Shown here in pieces: positions 1 through 8,259 of a DNA stretch of 64,000 nucleotides. Source of the stretch: JBFXAN01 sp050184225 (GTDB taxonomy: Bacteria; Chloroflexota; Dehalococcoidia; CAUJGQ01); NCBI GenBank assembly GCA_050184225.1, contig JBFXAN010000002.1, forward strand, positions 39,342 to 103,341, given 5' to 3'. Both the position numbers and the translations under genes were made by a program. The notes beneath the pieces are model-generated. The model did not search any database. It saw only the letters and a list, made by a program, of their open reading frames with translations, and was not told where the DNA came from. Position 1 is the stretch's first letter. The number at the start of each line of letters is the position of its first letter.

Positions 1-2
1 CC

Positions 3-335
3 GATCTCGCAATTGAAGGCGGGGGCGGTGTCGCCACCTCCGGCATCCTCCGCCGTCGGTGGCAAACCAGCAGGGGATGGCAGCATCATCTGATTGACCC
101 ACGAACCGGCGTCCCCGCGACGACCGACCTGGCCAGCGTCACGGTGGTGGCACCGAGCGCAACCACGGCTGAGGTGCTGGCGAAGCTCGTGCTCTTCGAG
201 GGCCGCGACCATGGTTCTGCGCTGCTCGCGCGCGATCCGCGCGTTGGCGGGCTGCTTATCCCGCTGGTTGGATCGCCGATCGCGATTCGCCTTCCGTCGT
301 TGAGCACCACCGCGGCCGTGGAGTGTGTCGCATGA
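3..335 (+). CDS. apbE: FAD:protein FMN transferase, C-terminal part (ApbE family), cut by window start
   Basis: Only the last 110 or so residues lie in the window; the reading frame is open from base 3. The translated stretch contains IATSG-like VATSGI, then HHLIDPRTGVPA and TDLASVTVVAPSA followed by AEVLAK. These are the conserved C-terminal blocks of ApbE flavin transferases, which attach FMN covalently to Thr in target proteins on the outer face of the membrane using FAD and Mg2+. The TGA stop overlaps the ATG of the next gene (ATGA), so the two are probably translated together. Pairing with a ferric-reductase-like membrane protein fits an exported flavin/heme electron-transfer unit; that link is inference. 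Confidence 0.85.
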   Translation, partial: DLAIEGGGGVATSGILRRRWQTSRGWQHHLIDPRTGVPATTDLASVTVVAPSATTAEVLAKLVLFEGRDHGSALLARDPRVGGLLIPLVGSPIAIRLPSLSTTAAVECVA

Positions 336-1069
336 CTCCCCAATTCGTCCAGCGCGCCGTCCGGGTCGGGTGGGGCGGCGTCGTTGTTGTCGGTGGTTAT
401 GCGGCGGTTGCCGGCCTGCTGCTTGCCGGCGCCTGGCTCACCCAGGTGCTTGGGTATCCGGAAGTGGCATCACGGTTGCCGTGGTACCTGAGCCGCGCCG
501 CCGGTGTGACGGCCTACCTGCTCCTGTCGGCGACGACCCTGCTCGGGCTGGCCGTGTCGACCCGCATCGCCGACCGCGTCATCACACGGCCGGCCGTCTT
601 TGGACTGCACGAGTATCTCGCGTGGCTGGGGCTGGCGGCGACCGGACTCCACCTCGGTGGGCTCATGGCCGACACCTACCTGTCGTTTGGTGTGATTGAC
701 ATCGCTGTCCCCTTCGCCGCTCCCTATCGCCCCGGCGCGGTGGCGCTCGGCATCGTGGGTCTCTATCTCAGCGCCGTCCTCACCGGTAGCTTCTATGTCC
801 GTGGCCGCCTCGGACAGCGCACGTGGCGAGCGCTCCACACAACCAGCTTTGTCGCGTACGTACTCGCCACGGGGCACGGCATTCTGGCGGGGACGAGCAC
901 CACGCAGCTCTGGATGCAGTGGCTCTATCTGCTGAGCGGTGGGGCAGTCCTATTCCTCACCAACTACCGCCTGCTGCTCGTCACACGGACGCGGGTGGAG
1001 CGCACTACCCGCACATCGTCTCCGCCGACAGCACGGTCGACGGTGGGCGAACCTGCTGGTCGGGCGTAA
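332..1069 (+). CDS. ferric-reductase-like transmembrane heme protein
   Basis: A 245-residue integral membrane protein with about six hydrophobic segments. Paired histidines lie in helices at HEYLAWLGLAATGLHLG and in ALHTTSFVAYVLATGHG, the pattern of b-type heme ligation in the ferric reductase-like/MsrQ transmembrane domain. No NAD- or FAD-binding domain follows, so electrons must come from a partner. The start ATG overlaps the stop of the apbE gene just upstream, which also chooses this start over an in-frame GTG nine bases earlier. The C-terminal tail is short and rich in Thr, Ser and Arg. Substrate is not predictable from sequence. Confidence 0.8.
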   Translation: MTPQFVQRAVRVGWGGVVVVGGYAAVAGLLLAGAWLTQVLGYPEVASRLPWYLSRAAGVTAYLLLSATTLLGLAVSTRIADRVITRPAVFGLHEYLAWLGLAATGLHLGGLMADTYLSFGVIDIAVPFAAPYRPGAVALGIVGLYLSAVLTGSFYVRGRLGQRTWRALHTTSFVAYVLATGHGILAGTSTTQLWMQWLYLLSGGAVLFLTNYRLLLVTRTRVERTTRTSSPPTARSTVGEPAGRA

Positions 1070-1088
1070 CTGAAGTGGATGTGCGTGA

Positions 1089-1537
1089 GACCAAGCGCAT
1101 CAAGGGGATCGATCTGCTCGTTCGCCTCGGGTATCGGGCATAGTCAGGGGCAGCCTGGAGCACGCGTGGCCAGAAGTCCGCCGCCTCCTCCATTGACAGT
1201 TGCTCCGCGTGCACTGTGAACGTGCGGCCCATCACTTCGACCCTCGCCCATGGGTGCGCCGTCAGGTTGAACTACCACCCGGGCGGCGTCGGTAGGCCGC
1301 TGTTGGCGGCGATCACGATCATTCGCTCGCCATCGGGGAAGAACTGCAAGGGCACCGTTCGTGCCCGACCGACCGGCGGCCACGAGTGGTAAGGAGGAGG
1401 ACACGCCTGCGCCAGAGGGATGCGATCCGCACATGCATGAGCCAGTACAGCCACGCTGCAAAACCAACGGAGCGCGTATCCATCTCGTGCTCGACGCGCA
1501 ACGCGGTCCGCTTCCCCAATGGCAACGGTTGAACCAC
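1089..1537 (-). pseudogene. decayed deazaflavin-dependent nitroreductase-like gene
   Basis: Pieces of one protein are spread over two frames. The 5' part reads LWRRRVLLLTTRGRRS. A frameshift near 1385-1395 leads to TVPLQFFPDGERMIVIAANS and PTPPGW, then an in-frame TAG at 1272-1274, and then FNLTAHPWARVEVMGRTF to YARYPRRTSRSIPLMRL. These blocks in this order match the F420/deazaflavin-dependent nitroreductase (Ddn-like) family, where the interrupted position is normally a second Trp, so TGG to TAG is the simplest change. With one frameshift and one nonsense codon it is not expected to give a full product. The remaining frame runs on into the convergent ferric-reductase gene. Confidence 0.75.
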
Positions 1538-1627
1538 CTGACCGTCACGCCGGCTCGTTCGGTTCAGTCGCTTACGTCGACCGCCGTCGACTCCAGGCAG
1601 GGACCCCCTATCGGCGATGCGATCAAA

Positions 1628-2263
1628 CTATTCAGCGAACCGGCGCAGCGCAACTCGGCGGATGATCTCACTGCACGGGCCTACGACGGTCCAATATCAC
1701 CGGAACCTGCGCAGGCTCTCAGGGTCGATCAGGGCCACGCGCGTCTCGACCGTGAAGACCGTTCCACCGGTCCCATACGGCTGGACGCGGAGGCTCAACG
1801 CGATCTTGGCAAATCCAGGAATGTTGAACGCGGCGAAGTCTGCCGGCGCCACGCTAATGGCGTCCCGCGCCGGCTTCCATGGATGGGCGATCTGGTCCAT
1901 GACGATCTCGATGTCTGGTTCTTCGGCCAGCAGGAGCCAGTTGAATGTTGGTCGGAGCAGGTCGTTGACCCGGAAGGAGCGCAGGCGTTCATCATCTGTC
2001 GGTGCCCGACCGCGCCCAGCGAGGCGGTCCGCGACACGCTGAGGCAGAGCTCGGAGGTCAAACAGGGTACGGATCACTGGATGCCGGAAGAGGTCTACCT
2101 CGCGCACTGCCCGGAGGCAGGTCGCGGGTGGGACGCGGTAAATGGCGGCGTGCGCAATCGCGATGTCGTAGCGTAGTAGCTGCTGGTCGATGAGGAGTTC
2201 GGGATGACCTGTCGCCGCCGGTGCGAGGCGTTCGGCAGTGCGGGCCGTGCCTTGTTGCAACAT
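1628..2263 (-). pseudogene. SRPBCC-like hypothetical protein with premature stop near the C-terminus
   Basis: A good Shine-Dalgarno (GGAGGTG) precedes the ATG at 2263. The frame encodes 188 residues containing LLRYDIAIAHAAIYRVPP, LFDLRALPQRVADRLAG and GFAKIALSLRVQPYG, as in a widespread uncharacterised SRPBCC/polyketide-cyclase-like family. The frame then hits TGA at 1697-1699. It stays open beyond that codon with the family-like tail YWTVVGPCSEIIRRV and a second stop (TAG) at 1628-1630. Losing the last 23 codons would remove the C-terminal helix typical of this fold. A CGA to TGA transition would explain it. The truncated protein might still be made, so loss of function is likely but not proven. 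Confidence 0.65.
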
Positions 2264-2417
2264 GATGCACCTCCGGACCGATCTCCCGATCTGGTTGCCC
2301 TCACGGCGCTTCGGCGTAGAGAACAGCCCTCCGCGGTCCGCTACGTGAATTGCTCCTGTGCGAACCATCGTCGCGGGTCTAACGAGCGACGGCGGTCAAG
2401 CACCGGTGGGCGATTGG

Positions 2418-2567
2418 CTATGCCGCCTGGAGTGGTCGCTGCGCCCGATGGCGGTACTCGTCGCGGCAGGGGACGGAGCAGAAGATGAAGAGAAATGGTC
2501 CATCCCAGAGGCAAGGCGCTGAGTCGTGCCAGGCGAGCGGTTGATGGCACTCTGCACACCGGTTCAT
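2418..2567 (-). CDS. tiny Cys-rich protein, 49 aa
   Basis: The protein begins MNRCAECHQPLAWHD and carries a CxxC near the N-terminus (CAEC), a single Cys (APCLWD) and FIFCSVPCRDEYRHR. That spacing suggests a small zinc-binding fold of the TRASH or zinc-ribbon kind. Its ATG overlaps the TGA of the upstream 71-residue Cys-rich gene, and the overlap region contains GAGGTG as ribosome-binding site, so the two are probably co-translated. Family and role unknown; metal sensing or a small redox role are possibilities only. Confidence 0.65.
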   Translation of the reverse strand: MNRCAECHQPLAWHDSAPCLWDGPFLFIFCSVPCRDEYRHRAQRPLQAA

Positions 2568-2779
2568 CGTGGCACCTCATGTCGGATGGCTGGAACGTCT
2601 GACGCGACCGACGCCACGGCCAGCACGGCCGTCAGGTGCTCGCGCAGCGCCTTCGGCATCGGCAGGCGGTTGTCCGTTGCCCGGGCGAAGCAGCCGATGC
2701 AGATGCAGCCTCCCGTGCCCCGGTGTAGGGCGACATCATCGAGCGAGTGAGCGAATCGGCAGAGGATGCAGGTGTGCAT
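2564..2779 (-). CDS. small Cys-rich protein, 71 aa
   Basis: Begins MHTCILCRFAHSLDD and later has GGCICIGCFARAT, giving two CxxC-type pairs that could hold one zinc ion. A clear GGAGG lies five bases before the ATG. The C-terminal half (PMPKALREHLTAVLAV) looks helical. The gene lies between the universal stress protein gene and a second, even smaller Cys-rich gene, with which it overlaps by four bases. I do not recognise a named family. Codon use and the ribosome-binding site support it as real. Confidence 0.65.
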   Translation of the reverse strand: MHTCILCRFAHSLDDVALHRGTGGCICIGCFARATDNRLPMPKALREHLTAVLAVASVASDVPAIRHEVPR

Positions 2780-2959
2780 GGAAACCTCCTACACGACGAG
2801 ATCACTGAACCTGCCTCGATGGTATTGAGTCCGGGAAGTCGCGTCTGTCGGGTAACATGCGACGAGTATTTCCGGCAATTCCCGTCACCTGGCAGCAGGA
2901 TTGCCTTAGCGCGGGCGTGCGCTACACGGGCGACATCAGGACGGGCGCCCAACGCGCAA

Positions 2960-3847
2960 TCAGTGGTCTGTGGGAGATCGAGCCGGAATCAGATAGACGG
3001 GAAGGCCACCCCTGACGAGCCGGTCCGCGACGCTATCATGCACGAACCTGCCCAGACCGCGGTGGCCGTGCGACGCCATCACCACCAGGTCGATTCGCTC
3101 CTCGCGGGCGAACGCCAGGAGCCGAGATGCCGCACGGCCACGGAGCGCGGCTGTATGCACGCGGACACCGGCCACGGCCCGCGCGACCTCGTGTAGAGCC
3201 GCGCTGACCGCCCGTGAAACGTCAGTCTCCGCGGATTCGATGCCGGTTCCGGCAATGATACGTCGAGCCACGTCCACGGTCATCCATGGCTGTACCGACG
3301 CAAGCACGATCTCGGCGTTGGCCCGCTGGGCCAATTCAGCCGCCGGCACGAGTGCTTGTTGCGAGCGCAGGGTTCCATCGAGTGGCACGAGCAACCGTTG
3401 CAGATGCCACGGCTTGCGGGTGGTATCGGTGTCGGGGCACAAGACGAGCACGGGAACACTCGCGTGTCGCCGCACTGTATCGGCAACGCTTCCCAAGATC
3501 ACGCGATCCAGGTCGCTACTCCCGTGTGTTGCCATGACGACCGCGCGACACGCCGGTTCCTCGGCATGTCGAAGGATGACCTCTGCCGGGCTGCCGTGTT
3601 CGATCGAACGGTGACAAATGACTCCCTGTTCCCGGAGCTCTCGCACTATGCCGGCGACGTGTGCGTGTAGCTCTTCTGTTTCCGTCGACGTGAACCTACC
3701 ATCAAGTGCCTCAAGATCAGTCCGTTGGGCCACCGCGAGGACGTCAATTTCATCACCGAACAGCTTGGCCAATCCAACGGCATATGGCATTACGGAGGCC
3801 GACATCGATGAGCCATCCAGTGGCAACACGATCGTTCGCCGCGCCAT
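2960..3847 (-). CDS. universal stress protein, tandem UspA domains
   Basis: A 295-residue cytoplasmic protein made of two Usp domains of about 145 residues. The first starts MARRTIVLPLDGS and ends VADTVRRHASVPVLVL. The second starts RLLVPLDGTLRSQ and ends in a G-x2-G type nucleotide loop, SHGHRGLGRFVHDSVAD. The second loop looks intact for ATP binding; the first (THGSSDLDRVILGS) is less so. The start is taken at 3847 because GGAGGG lies upstream; in-frame codons further 5' overlap the HemG-like gene. Usp proteins act in stress survival. It lies downstream of an ABC exporter and a flavodoxin, in an arrangement that looks like one stress-response transcription unit. Confidence 0.9.
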   Translation of the reverse strand: MARRTIVLPLDGSSMSASVMPYAVGLAKLFGDEIDVLAVAQRTDLEALDGRFTSTETEELHAHVAGIVRELREQGVICHRSIEHGSPAEVILRHAEEPACRAVVMATHGSSDLDRVILGSVADTVRRHASVPVLVLCPDTDTTRKPWHLQRLLVPLDGTLRSQQALVPAAELAQRANAEIVLASVQPWMTVDVARRIIAGTGIESAETDVSRAVSAALHEVARAVAGVRVHTAALRGRAASRLLAFAREERIDLVVMASHGHRGLGRFVHDSVADRLVRGGLPVYLIPARSPTDH

Positions 3848-3891
3848 AGTAGTGCCCTCCTTGCCAACGGATGCGCAGGCGGCATCGCGCT

Positions 3892-4473
3892 CTACCGATG
3901 TGCCTCGACCGCCTGCACGTGATGTCTGCCGGGGAGGTTCGTCGTGAGGAAGTCGAACGCCTCGCGTCGAAGCGCCTCCCAATCGGTGTAGACATGGTCT
4001 CGCGACTTATCGCGTGGTCCGCCGGTGCGCCGGATGAACAAACCCCAGATCCATCTCATCAGCCAGGCGTGACGGGTATAGAGGACCGCGCCGCCGACGC
4101 TGATGATCTGGTTCGGTCGCCATCCGGCTTGGTGAAACAGCCGGGCGTTCGCGCGCCGTCGTTGTTCATGGGAAGGCGCCCAAGGTTGGCCGGTCGCGCT
4201 CCAGCTGACGGAGACGAAGGCCGTGGGGATGGCCGCAAGCGCGTCACGATGACGTCGCACCACGTTTCGCACCGCGTTCGAGTACCTGCCGGCGATGACC
4301 GGCGCCGCGACGACCGCAGCGTCATATGGCTGGAGCGAGAAATCTGCCGGGAGGTCTTTGCAGGGCCAGATATCTGGATCCCAACCGCGTTCATGTGCGA
4401 CATCGCCGATCAGGTGGACAATCTTTGCCGTGTGTCCATCGTGGGTGCTGTAGATGATCAAGAGGCGAGGCAT
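3892..4473 (-). CDS. flavodoxin-domain protein, HemG-like
   Basis: A 193-residue protein beginning MPRLLIIYSTHDGHTAKI, the FMN phosphate-binding loop of flavodoxins. DAAVVAAPVIAGRYSNAV and FVSVSW follow, as in menaquinone-dependent protoporphyrinogen oxidase (HemG) and related flavodoxins. HemG oxidises protoporphyrinogen IX, passing electrons to quinone. Here the C-terminal part (VGGAVLYTRHAWLMRWIWGL) has the hydrophobic aromatic stretch seen in HemG relatives. No other heme gene is visible nearby, so a general flavodoxin role remains possible. The start at 4473 places the FMN loop at the extreme N-terminus; AAGGAG lies about a dozen bases upstream. Confidence 0.75.
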   Translation of the reverse strand: MPRLLIIYSTHDGHTAKIVHLIGDVAHERGWDPDIWPCKDLPADFSLQPYDAAVVAAPVIAGRYSNAVRNVVRRHRDALAAIPTAFVSVSWSATGQPWAPSHEQRRRANARLFHQAGWRPNQIISVGGAVLYTRHAWLMRWIWGLFIRRTGGPRDKSRDHVYTDWEALRREAFDFLTTNLPGRHHVQAVEAHR

Positions 4474-4552
4474 CTCCGACTCACTCCTTTGGGCAACGCC
4501 GCTGCCCGTCACCCAGATCAAACGCAACGCACTGACGGTAGGCGAGGACGGC

Positions 4553-5272
4553 CTATATGGCCACGGCCGCAGCCGTCCGCGCCGCATGGTCGATGATCCC
4601 TTCGGTTACGATTCTGCCGTCCAGCATTCGAACGATTTGGTCAGCGCGCGCCGCGATCGCCTGATCGTGAGTTACCAGAACGACGGTGAGGCCGCGCTGG
4701 TGATGCAGCTCTTCGAGCAGATCGAGCACCAGCCTGCCGGTGGTCGAATCTAACCGACCGGTCGGCTCATCGGCGAGGAGGATCGGCGGGTCATTGGCCA
4801 GGGCGCGAGCGATGGCGACGCGCTGTCGCTCACCACCAGACATCTGCGGCGGGCGCTGGTTCTCCTTGCCCTGGAGTCCAACCTGCGCCAGGAGCCGGTT
4901 CGCCCGCCGCCGGCGCTCGCTACCGGACATGCCCATTTCGAACATGGGCACCTGCACGTTCTCGCTTGCGGTCAATGATGGCAGCAGGTTATCGAGTTGA
5001 AAGACGAGCCCCACCTCACGCGCGCGATAGCGGCTGAGATTGCCCCAGTCCGCCAGACTTCGGCCGTGGATGAGGATGGTGCCGCTGTCCGGCCGATCGA
5101 GCGCCGCGATCAGGTGCAGCAGGGTAGACTTGCCACAACCGGACGGCCCAACAATCGCGACGAATGCTCCGCGCGGGACGGTCAGGTCGACGCCGGCCAA
5201 TGCTCGGACGCGACCGCCATCAAACGTTTCCACAATGTCATGGATCGTAATCGCCGGGTGGTTGCTACTCAT
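4553..5272 (-). CDS. ABC transporter ATP-binding protein (MacB/LolD type)
   Basis: A 239-residue nucleotide-binding subunit. Walker A is GPSGCGKSTLL (about residue 42), the signature is MSGGERQRVAIARAL (about 143), Walker B is ILLADEPTGRLD (about 163), and VLVTHD supplies the switch histidine. The insertion FEMGMSGSERRRRA and short overall length fit the MacB/LolD class, which drive mechanotransmission rather than substrate passage through the membrane. The first eight bases overlap the end of the permease gene, so both are co-translated. Likely exports or releases lipoproteins, peptides or drugs; substrate unknown. Confidence 0.92.
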   Translation of the reverse strand: MSSNHPAITIHDIVETFDGGRVRALAGVDLTVPRGAFVAIVGPSGCGKSTLLHLIAALDRPDSGTILIHGRSLADWGNLSRYRAREVGLVFQLDNLLPSLTASENVQVPMFEMGMSGSERRRRANRLLAQVGLQGKENQRPPQMSGGERQRVAIARALANDPPILLADEPTGRLDSTTGRLVLDLLEELHHQRGLTVVLVTHDQAIAARADQIVRMLDGRIVTEGIIDHAARTAAAVAI

Positions 5273-6380
5273 AGCTCAGAGCCTCCATCGGGCTGAGACG
5301 AACCGCACGAAACGCGGGATATGCCGCACCGATCAAGGCAACCGCAAATCCGACGGCGGCGGCTTGCAGGAAGACCGTGATGTCATAGCTCGGTTGCAGA
5401 AGCTGTCCGACGGTTGGCAATTGCACGACCAGGGTCGATGCAGCAATCCCCAATCCGGAGCCGACGATCACAGCCAGCAGGCAGAGGATGAGCGACTCGC
5501 CGATCACCATGCGCAGGATGCGCCCGCCGCTCCAGCCAACGGCACGGAAGATGCCGATCTGGCGGGTGCGTTCGAAGACCGACATAACCATCGTGTTCAT
5601 CACTCCGATTGCCCCGATCCCCACCGCGAGGGCGGAGATCGCCCAGTACATGCTGTCGATCATCTGCATTCCCTGATCGACCTCGGCGTATTCCCCCACG
5701 TTGGTGATTGTGGCGAGATGTGGCAGGTCCGCCTCGATTGCCTGCGCCACCGTTTGCCGATCCGCCTGCGCATCGACCGTGACGAAGACGGCGGTCACAT
5801 AACCCGTCCTACCTGCCAACTGCTGCACGGCGGCCAAGGGAGCATATCCGCCCAGGTCTTCCAGAGTGCTCGCCGACTGGTAGATCCCGGCAACGCGGAA
5901 ACTACGGCGATCGACCTCGACCACATCCCCGACGCTGACTCCCAGATCCTGGGCCGCGCCGTTGCCGAGGATGATCTCATCCGTTGAGCTCGGGCCGAAC
6001 ACCGCGCCATCTCGCATGAGCGGTGGACTGAGAGTCAGCTCCTCCGCGCGGGCGCCAAAGAGGAGGAAGTACGGGTTGGAGCCAACGCGAGAAACATGCA
6101 ACAGCATGCCGTTCGCGTGTTGGACGCCCGGAACGCGGACGATCGCGTCGCGGTCCGTCTCGGATACGACGCTGAAGGTGAGATCCGAGGCTCCTTTCTG
6201 CGCGACCATGAAGTCCGCGCCGCCGGTCTGCAACATCTCCCCTGATGTCGCCTTCAGGCCGGCGGCGATGACGCCCAATGCGACGACAGTGGTAATGCCG
6301 ATGCTAATGCCCAGGATGGTCAATCCCGTTCGGATCGGTTGGCGGAGAAGGTTCTTGCCGATGAGCGTGAAGAAAGTCAT
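5265..6380 (-). CDS. ABC transporter permease (MacB/FtsX family)
   Basis: A 371-residue membrane protein with one N-terminal membrane helix (LTILGISIGITTVVALGVI), a large extracytoplasmic MacB-like domain, and three C-terminal helices (about residues 230-250, 285-310 and 325-350). It ends AAYPAFRAVRLSPMEALSYE, the typical RxxxxxPxEALxxE tail of FtsX/MacB permeases. Its stop overlaps the ATPase start. A half-transporter of this size works as a dimer with two ATPase subunits. Upstream, a hairpin at 6424-6449 separates it from the SnoaL-like gene. Confidence 0.9.
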   Translation of the reverse strand: MTFFTLIGKNLLRQPIRTGLTILGISIGITTVVALGVIAAGLKATSGEMLQTGGADFMVAQKGASDLTFSVVSETDRDAIVRVPGVQHANGMLLHVSRVGSNPYFLLFGARAEELTLSPPLMRDGAVFGPSSTDEIILGNGAAQDLGVSVGDVVEVDRRSFRVAGIYQSASTLEDLGGYAPLAAVQQLAGRTGYVTAVFVTVDAQADRQTVAQAIEADLPHLATITNVGEYAEVDQGMQMIDSMYWAISALAVGIGAIGVMNTMVMSVFERTRQIGIFRAVGWSGGRILRMVIGESLILCLLAVIVGSGLGIAASTLVVQLPTVGQLLQPSYDITVFLQAAAVGFAVALIGAAYPAFRAVRLSPMEALSYE

Positions 6381-6423
6381 TGGATCCCCAACCCTTCGAT
6401 GTCACGCCGGAGCGTCGCCCAGA

Positions 6424-6449
6424 GACACGCCAGACCGTGCTGGCGTGTC
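6424..6449. other. perfect 10-bp inverted repeat between two minus-strand genes
   Basis: GACACGCCAG and its exact complement flank a 6-base loop. The hairpin lies in the 100-base gap between the SnoaL-like gene and the ABC permease gene. No U-run follows on either strand, so it may be a weak terminator, an attenuator or an operator. Confidence 0.45.
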
Positions 6450-6480
6450 GTATAGCCCATCTCCCCGCCCGACGCCCCGG

Positions 6481-6927
6481 CTATGACGCAATCGGCGACG
6501 GCGCAATGGCGACTCCCAGCTGTTGAAGGACATGCAGTCGGTCATCGATATCCCATTGTTCGACGATCTGGTCGGCCTCAACCCGGCATACAATCGCGCC
6601 GGTCGCGGTGACGGTGCGGCCGGTGGCGGGTACGCCGCCGATCGAGCCTCGGTGCGTGCCGTGCCAGGTATAGAGCACCGCCACGGTGTCCCCTTCGCCG
6701 ATCAGCGCGACGACCCTGTACTGCATATCGGGGAACGCCGCCCGCGCGCCGGCAAGCAGCAGCCGCATCCCTTCTGGTCCCGGTGGGAGACCGGGCATCT
6801 CTGCGACCACCGGGTTGTGATAGACGAAGTCCGGGGCGTAGGCGGCAACCGCCGCGTCGAGAGCGCCGACGATCATGGCCTGCTCGACCATTCGTCGTAC
6901 GACGGCTTTGCTTGCTTCCGTGGACAT
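6481..6927 (-). CDS. SnoaL-like ester cyclase-type protein
   Basis: A 148-residue protein of the NTF2-like/SnoaL fold. It starts MSTEASKAVVRRMVEQAM and continues with YAPDFVYHNP, GMRLLLAGARAAFPDMQYRV and GTHRGSIGGVPATGR, ending DIDDRLHVLQQLG. These blocks are standard for the SnoaL-like polyketide-cyclase family common in soil bacteria, most of which have no proven reaction. The start at 6927 is chosen because it aligns with the family start and has GGGAG upstream; a longer N-terminus to 6996 is possible but unlike the family. Confidence 0.85.
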   Translation of the reverse strand: MSTEASKAVVRRMVEQAMIVGALDAAVAAYAPDFVYHNPVVAEMPGLPPGPEGMRLLLAGARAAFPDMQYRVVALIGEGDTVAVLYTWHGTHRGSIGGVPATGRTVTATGAIVCRVEADQIVEQWDIDDRLHVLQQLGVAIAPSPIAS

Positions 6928-6989
6928 GGCGTCGTCTCCCCTGCACCGGCGGCAATGCGACAGCACGCCGTAGTTCTTTACCGGCACCC

Positions 6990-7211
6990 TCAGCATGCGG
7001 TTTCGCCGGGTTCATGTCTGTCGGGCATAGCCCGCGAATGTAGCCTCATTCCCTGTTGCTCTCGACGGGGTTTGTCGCCTGATGGCGCCGGCGGCGGTGG
7101 CTCCATATCTCCGAGGTCGTCGATCCACTCAAACTCCATCGTCTCATCTGACGTCCTGCGTCGGTTCACCGTTGACTGCTCAACGATCACCGCTATGGCG
7201 GGCCTGGACAT
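6990..7211 (-). CDS. possible small hypothetical protein, 73 aa
   Basis: An open frame from ATG 7211 (AAAGGG upstream) contains the acidic then Pro-rich stretch WIDDLGDMEPPPPAPSGDK. It lies just upstream of the SnoaL-like gene in the same direction. No family is recognised and the C-terminal part looks random. It may be a real small gene or chance. Confidence 0.28.
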   Translation of the reverse strand: MSRPAIAVIVEQSTVNRRRTSDETMEFEWIDDLGDMEPPPPAPSGDKPRREQQGMRLHSRAMPDRHEPGETAC

Positions 7212-7467
7212 TGCACAGTCCCTTTCTGACATCGCCGCTTCGCGGCCTATCTGACTCGCCGCAGAATCCCTACGCTGAGAATCGTGCCGCGGTGACGATC
7301 TGTCTGTCGGGCAGAGTCCTCGACTGTGGGTACGGCTCGGACCAGGTTTTCACTCAAACTCAGGGTCTGCCCCGCATGGGGCGAGGACACTACCTGACAG
7401 ACACCGGGACTCTGGTTGCCATGATGGAAGCGGCGGATGCGTGTCCCACGCACCGAGGAGGCGAGCC

Positions 7468-8247
7468 GTGCGGACCCAAGGAACAGCGCTGCCGACGTGG
7501 CATCCGAACGGTCGAGCGGAGCTGCGCGAGTTCGCCGGCCGCTTGGGCCTCGATCCCAGGCGGCTGGAACTGGTCCTCCGCCATCTACACGGGATTCATC
7601 GCATCCGCGGGCGCCGATATCGTCGACGCCGGGTGTTCCATGAGGCACCGAGGCAACGGCGACGCCGAGCGACGGCGCCGCTCGTAGCCCTCCTTATCCC
7701 GAACGACGAACGAGCCCGCATCCTAACGACGGCCTTGCGCGACGCGGGATTGCGCGCGGTTGCATGGACCGACGCCGCCCTCCTCCATGATGAGAACGCG
7801 CTGCGCGCACGGCTTAACGACCGGAACCCATACGTGATTCTGTGCGACCTGGAACCGCCCTTTGACACACAGCTCGCCCTGTTTCGGTTGATGCGATCGT
7901 CTGACATGCGCCGGCGGCACGTGGTGGTCACGACGGTGGCGCCGGCCGCGATCGCGCGGGAGCGTCGGCGACTGGGTATTCGTCGAGTTGTCGGATTGCC
8001 GGCGACCGTAGAGACAATCGTCGCGGTGCTGGCCAATGAAGCGTGCTCTGTGAACGTGGATGTATCACCGAAGCCGGTCCGTGTCATCGGCAGGCGCGCG
8101 TCCCGTGACTGTATTGCGCCGTGCAGCCACCGCACGAAACCGACGGGGAGGGAGCGGCACAGGCCAGTGGGCCGTAGCGAGCGTGAGGTGCGGACAGCCT
8201 CGGTCCGTTGCCCCCCGGCTGCTGAATTGCTCGATCTAAGGAGTTGA
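7468..8247 (+). CDS. receiver-like (pseudo-receiver) domain protein
   Basis: A 259-residue protein. After an Arg-rich N-terminal segment (about residues 1-70) comes a CheY-like alternation of strands and helices: LVALLIPNDERARILTTAL, then YVILCDLEPPFDTQL, HVVVTTVAP and RRVVGLPATVETIVAVLA. The Asp in CDLEPP sits where the phosphoacceptor of response regulators lies, but the usual acidic pair near the first strand is weak (NDE) and the Lys of the fifth strand is missing, so phosphorylation is doubtful. The C-terminal 50 residues are basic and probably disordered. The start is GTG 7468 with GAGGAGG upstream. It ends 12 bases before glucokinase, so a regulatory link to sugar use is possible. Confidence 0.6.
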   Translation: MRTQGTALPTWHPNGRAELREFAGRLGLDPRRLELVLRHLHGIHRIRGRRYRRRRVFHEAPRQRRRRATAPLVALLIPNDERARILTTALRDAGLRAVAWTDAALLHDENALRARLNDRNPYVILCDLEPPFDTQLALFRLMRSSDMRRRHVVVTTVAPAAIARERRRLGIRRVVGLPATVETIVAVLANEACSVNVDVSPKPVRVIGRRASRDCIAPCSHRTKPTGRERHRPVGRSEREVRTASVRCPPAAELLDLRS

Positions 8248-8259
8248 AGGACGGTTGCT

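Noticed and set aside
1361..2176. Long plus-strand open frame of 271 codons
   Set aside because: It lies over two decayed minus-strand genes with recognisable motifs and has no sensible protein pattern of its own.
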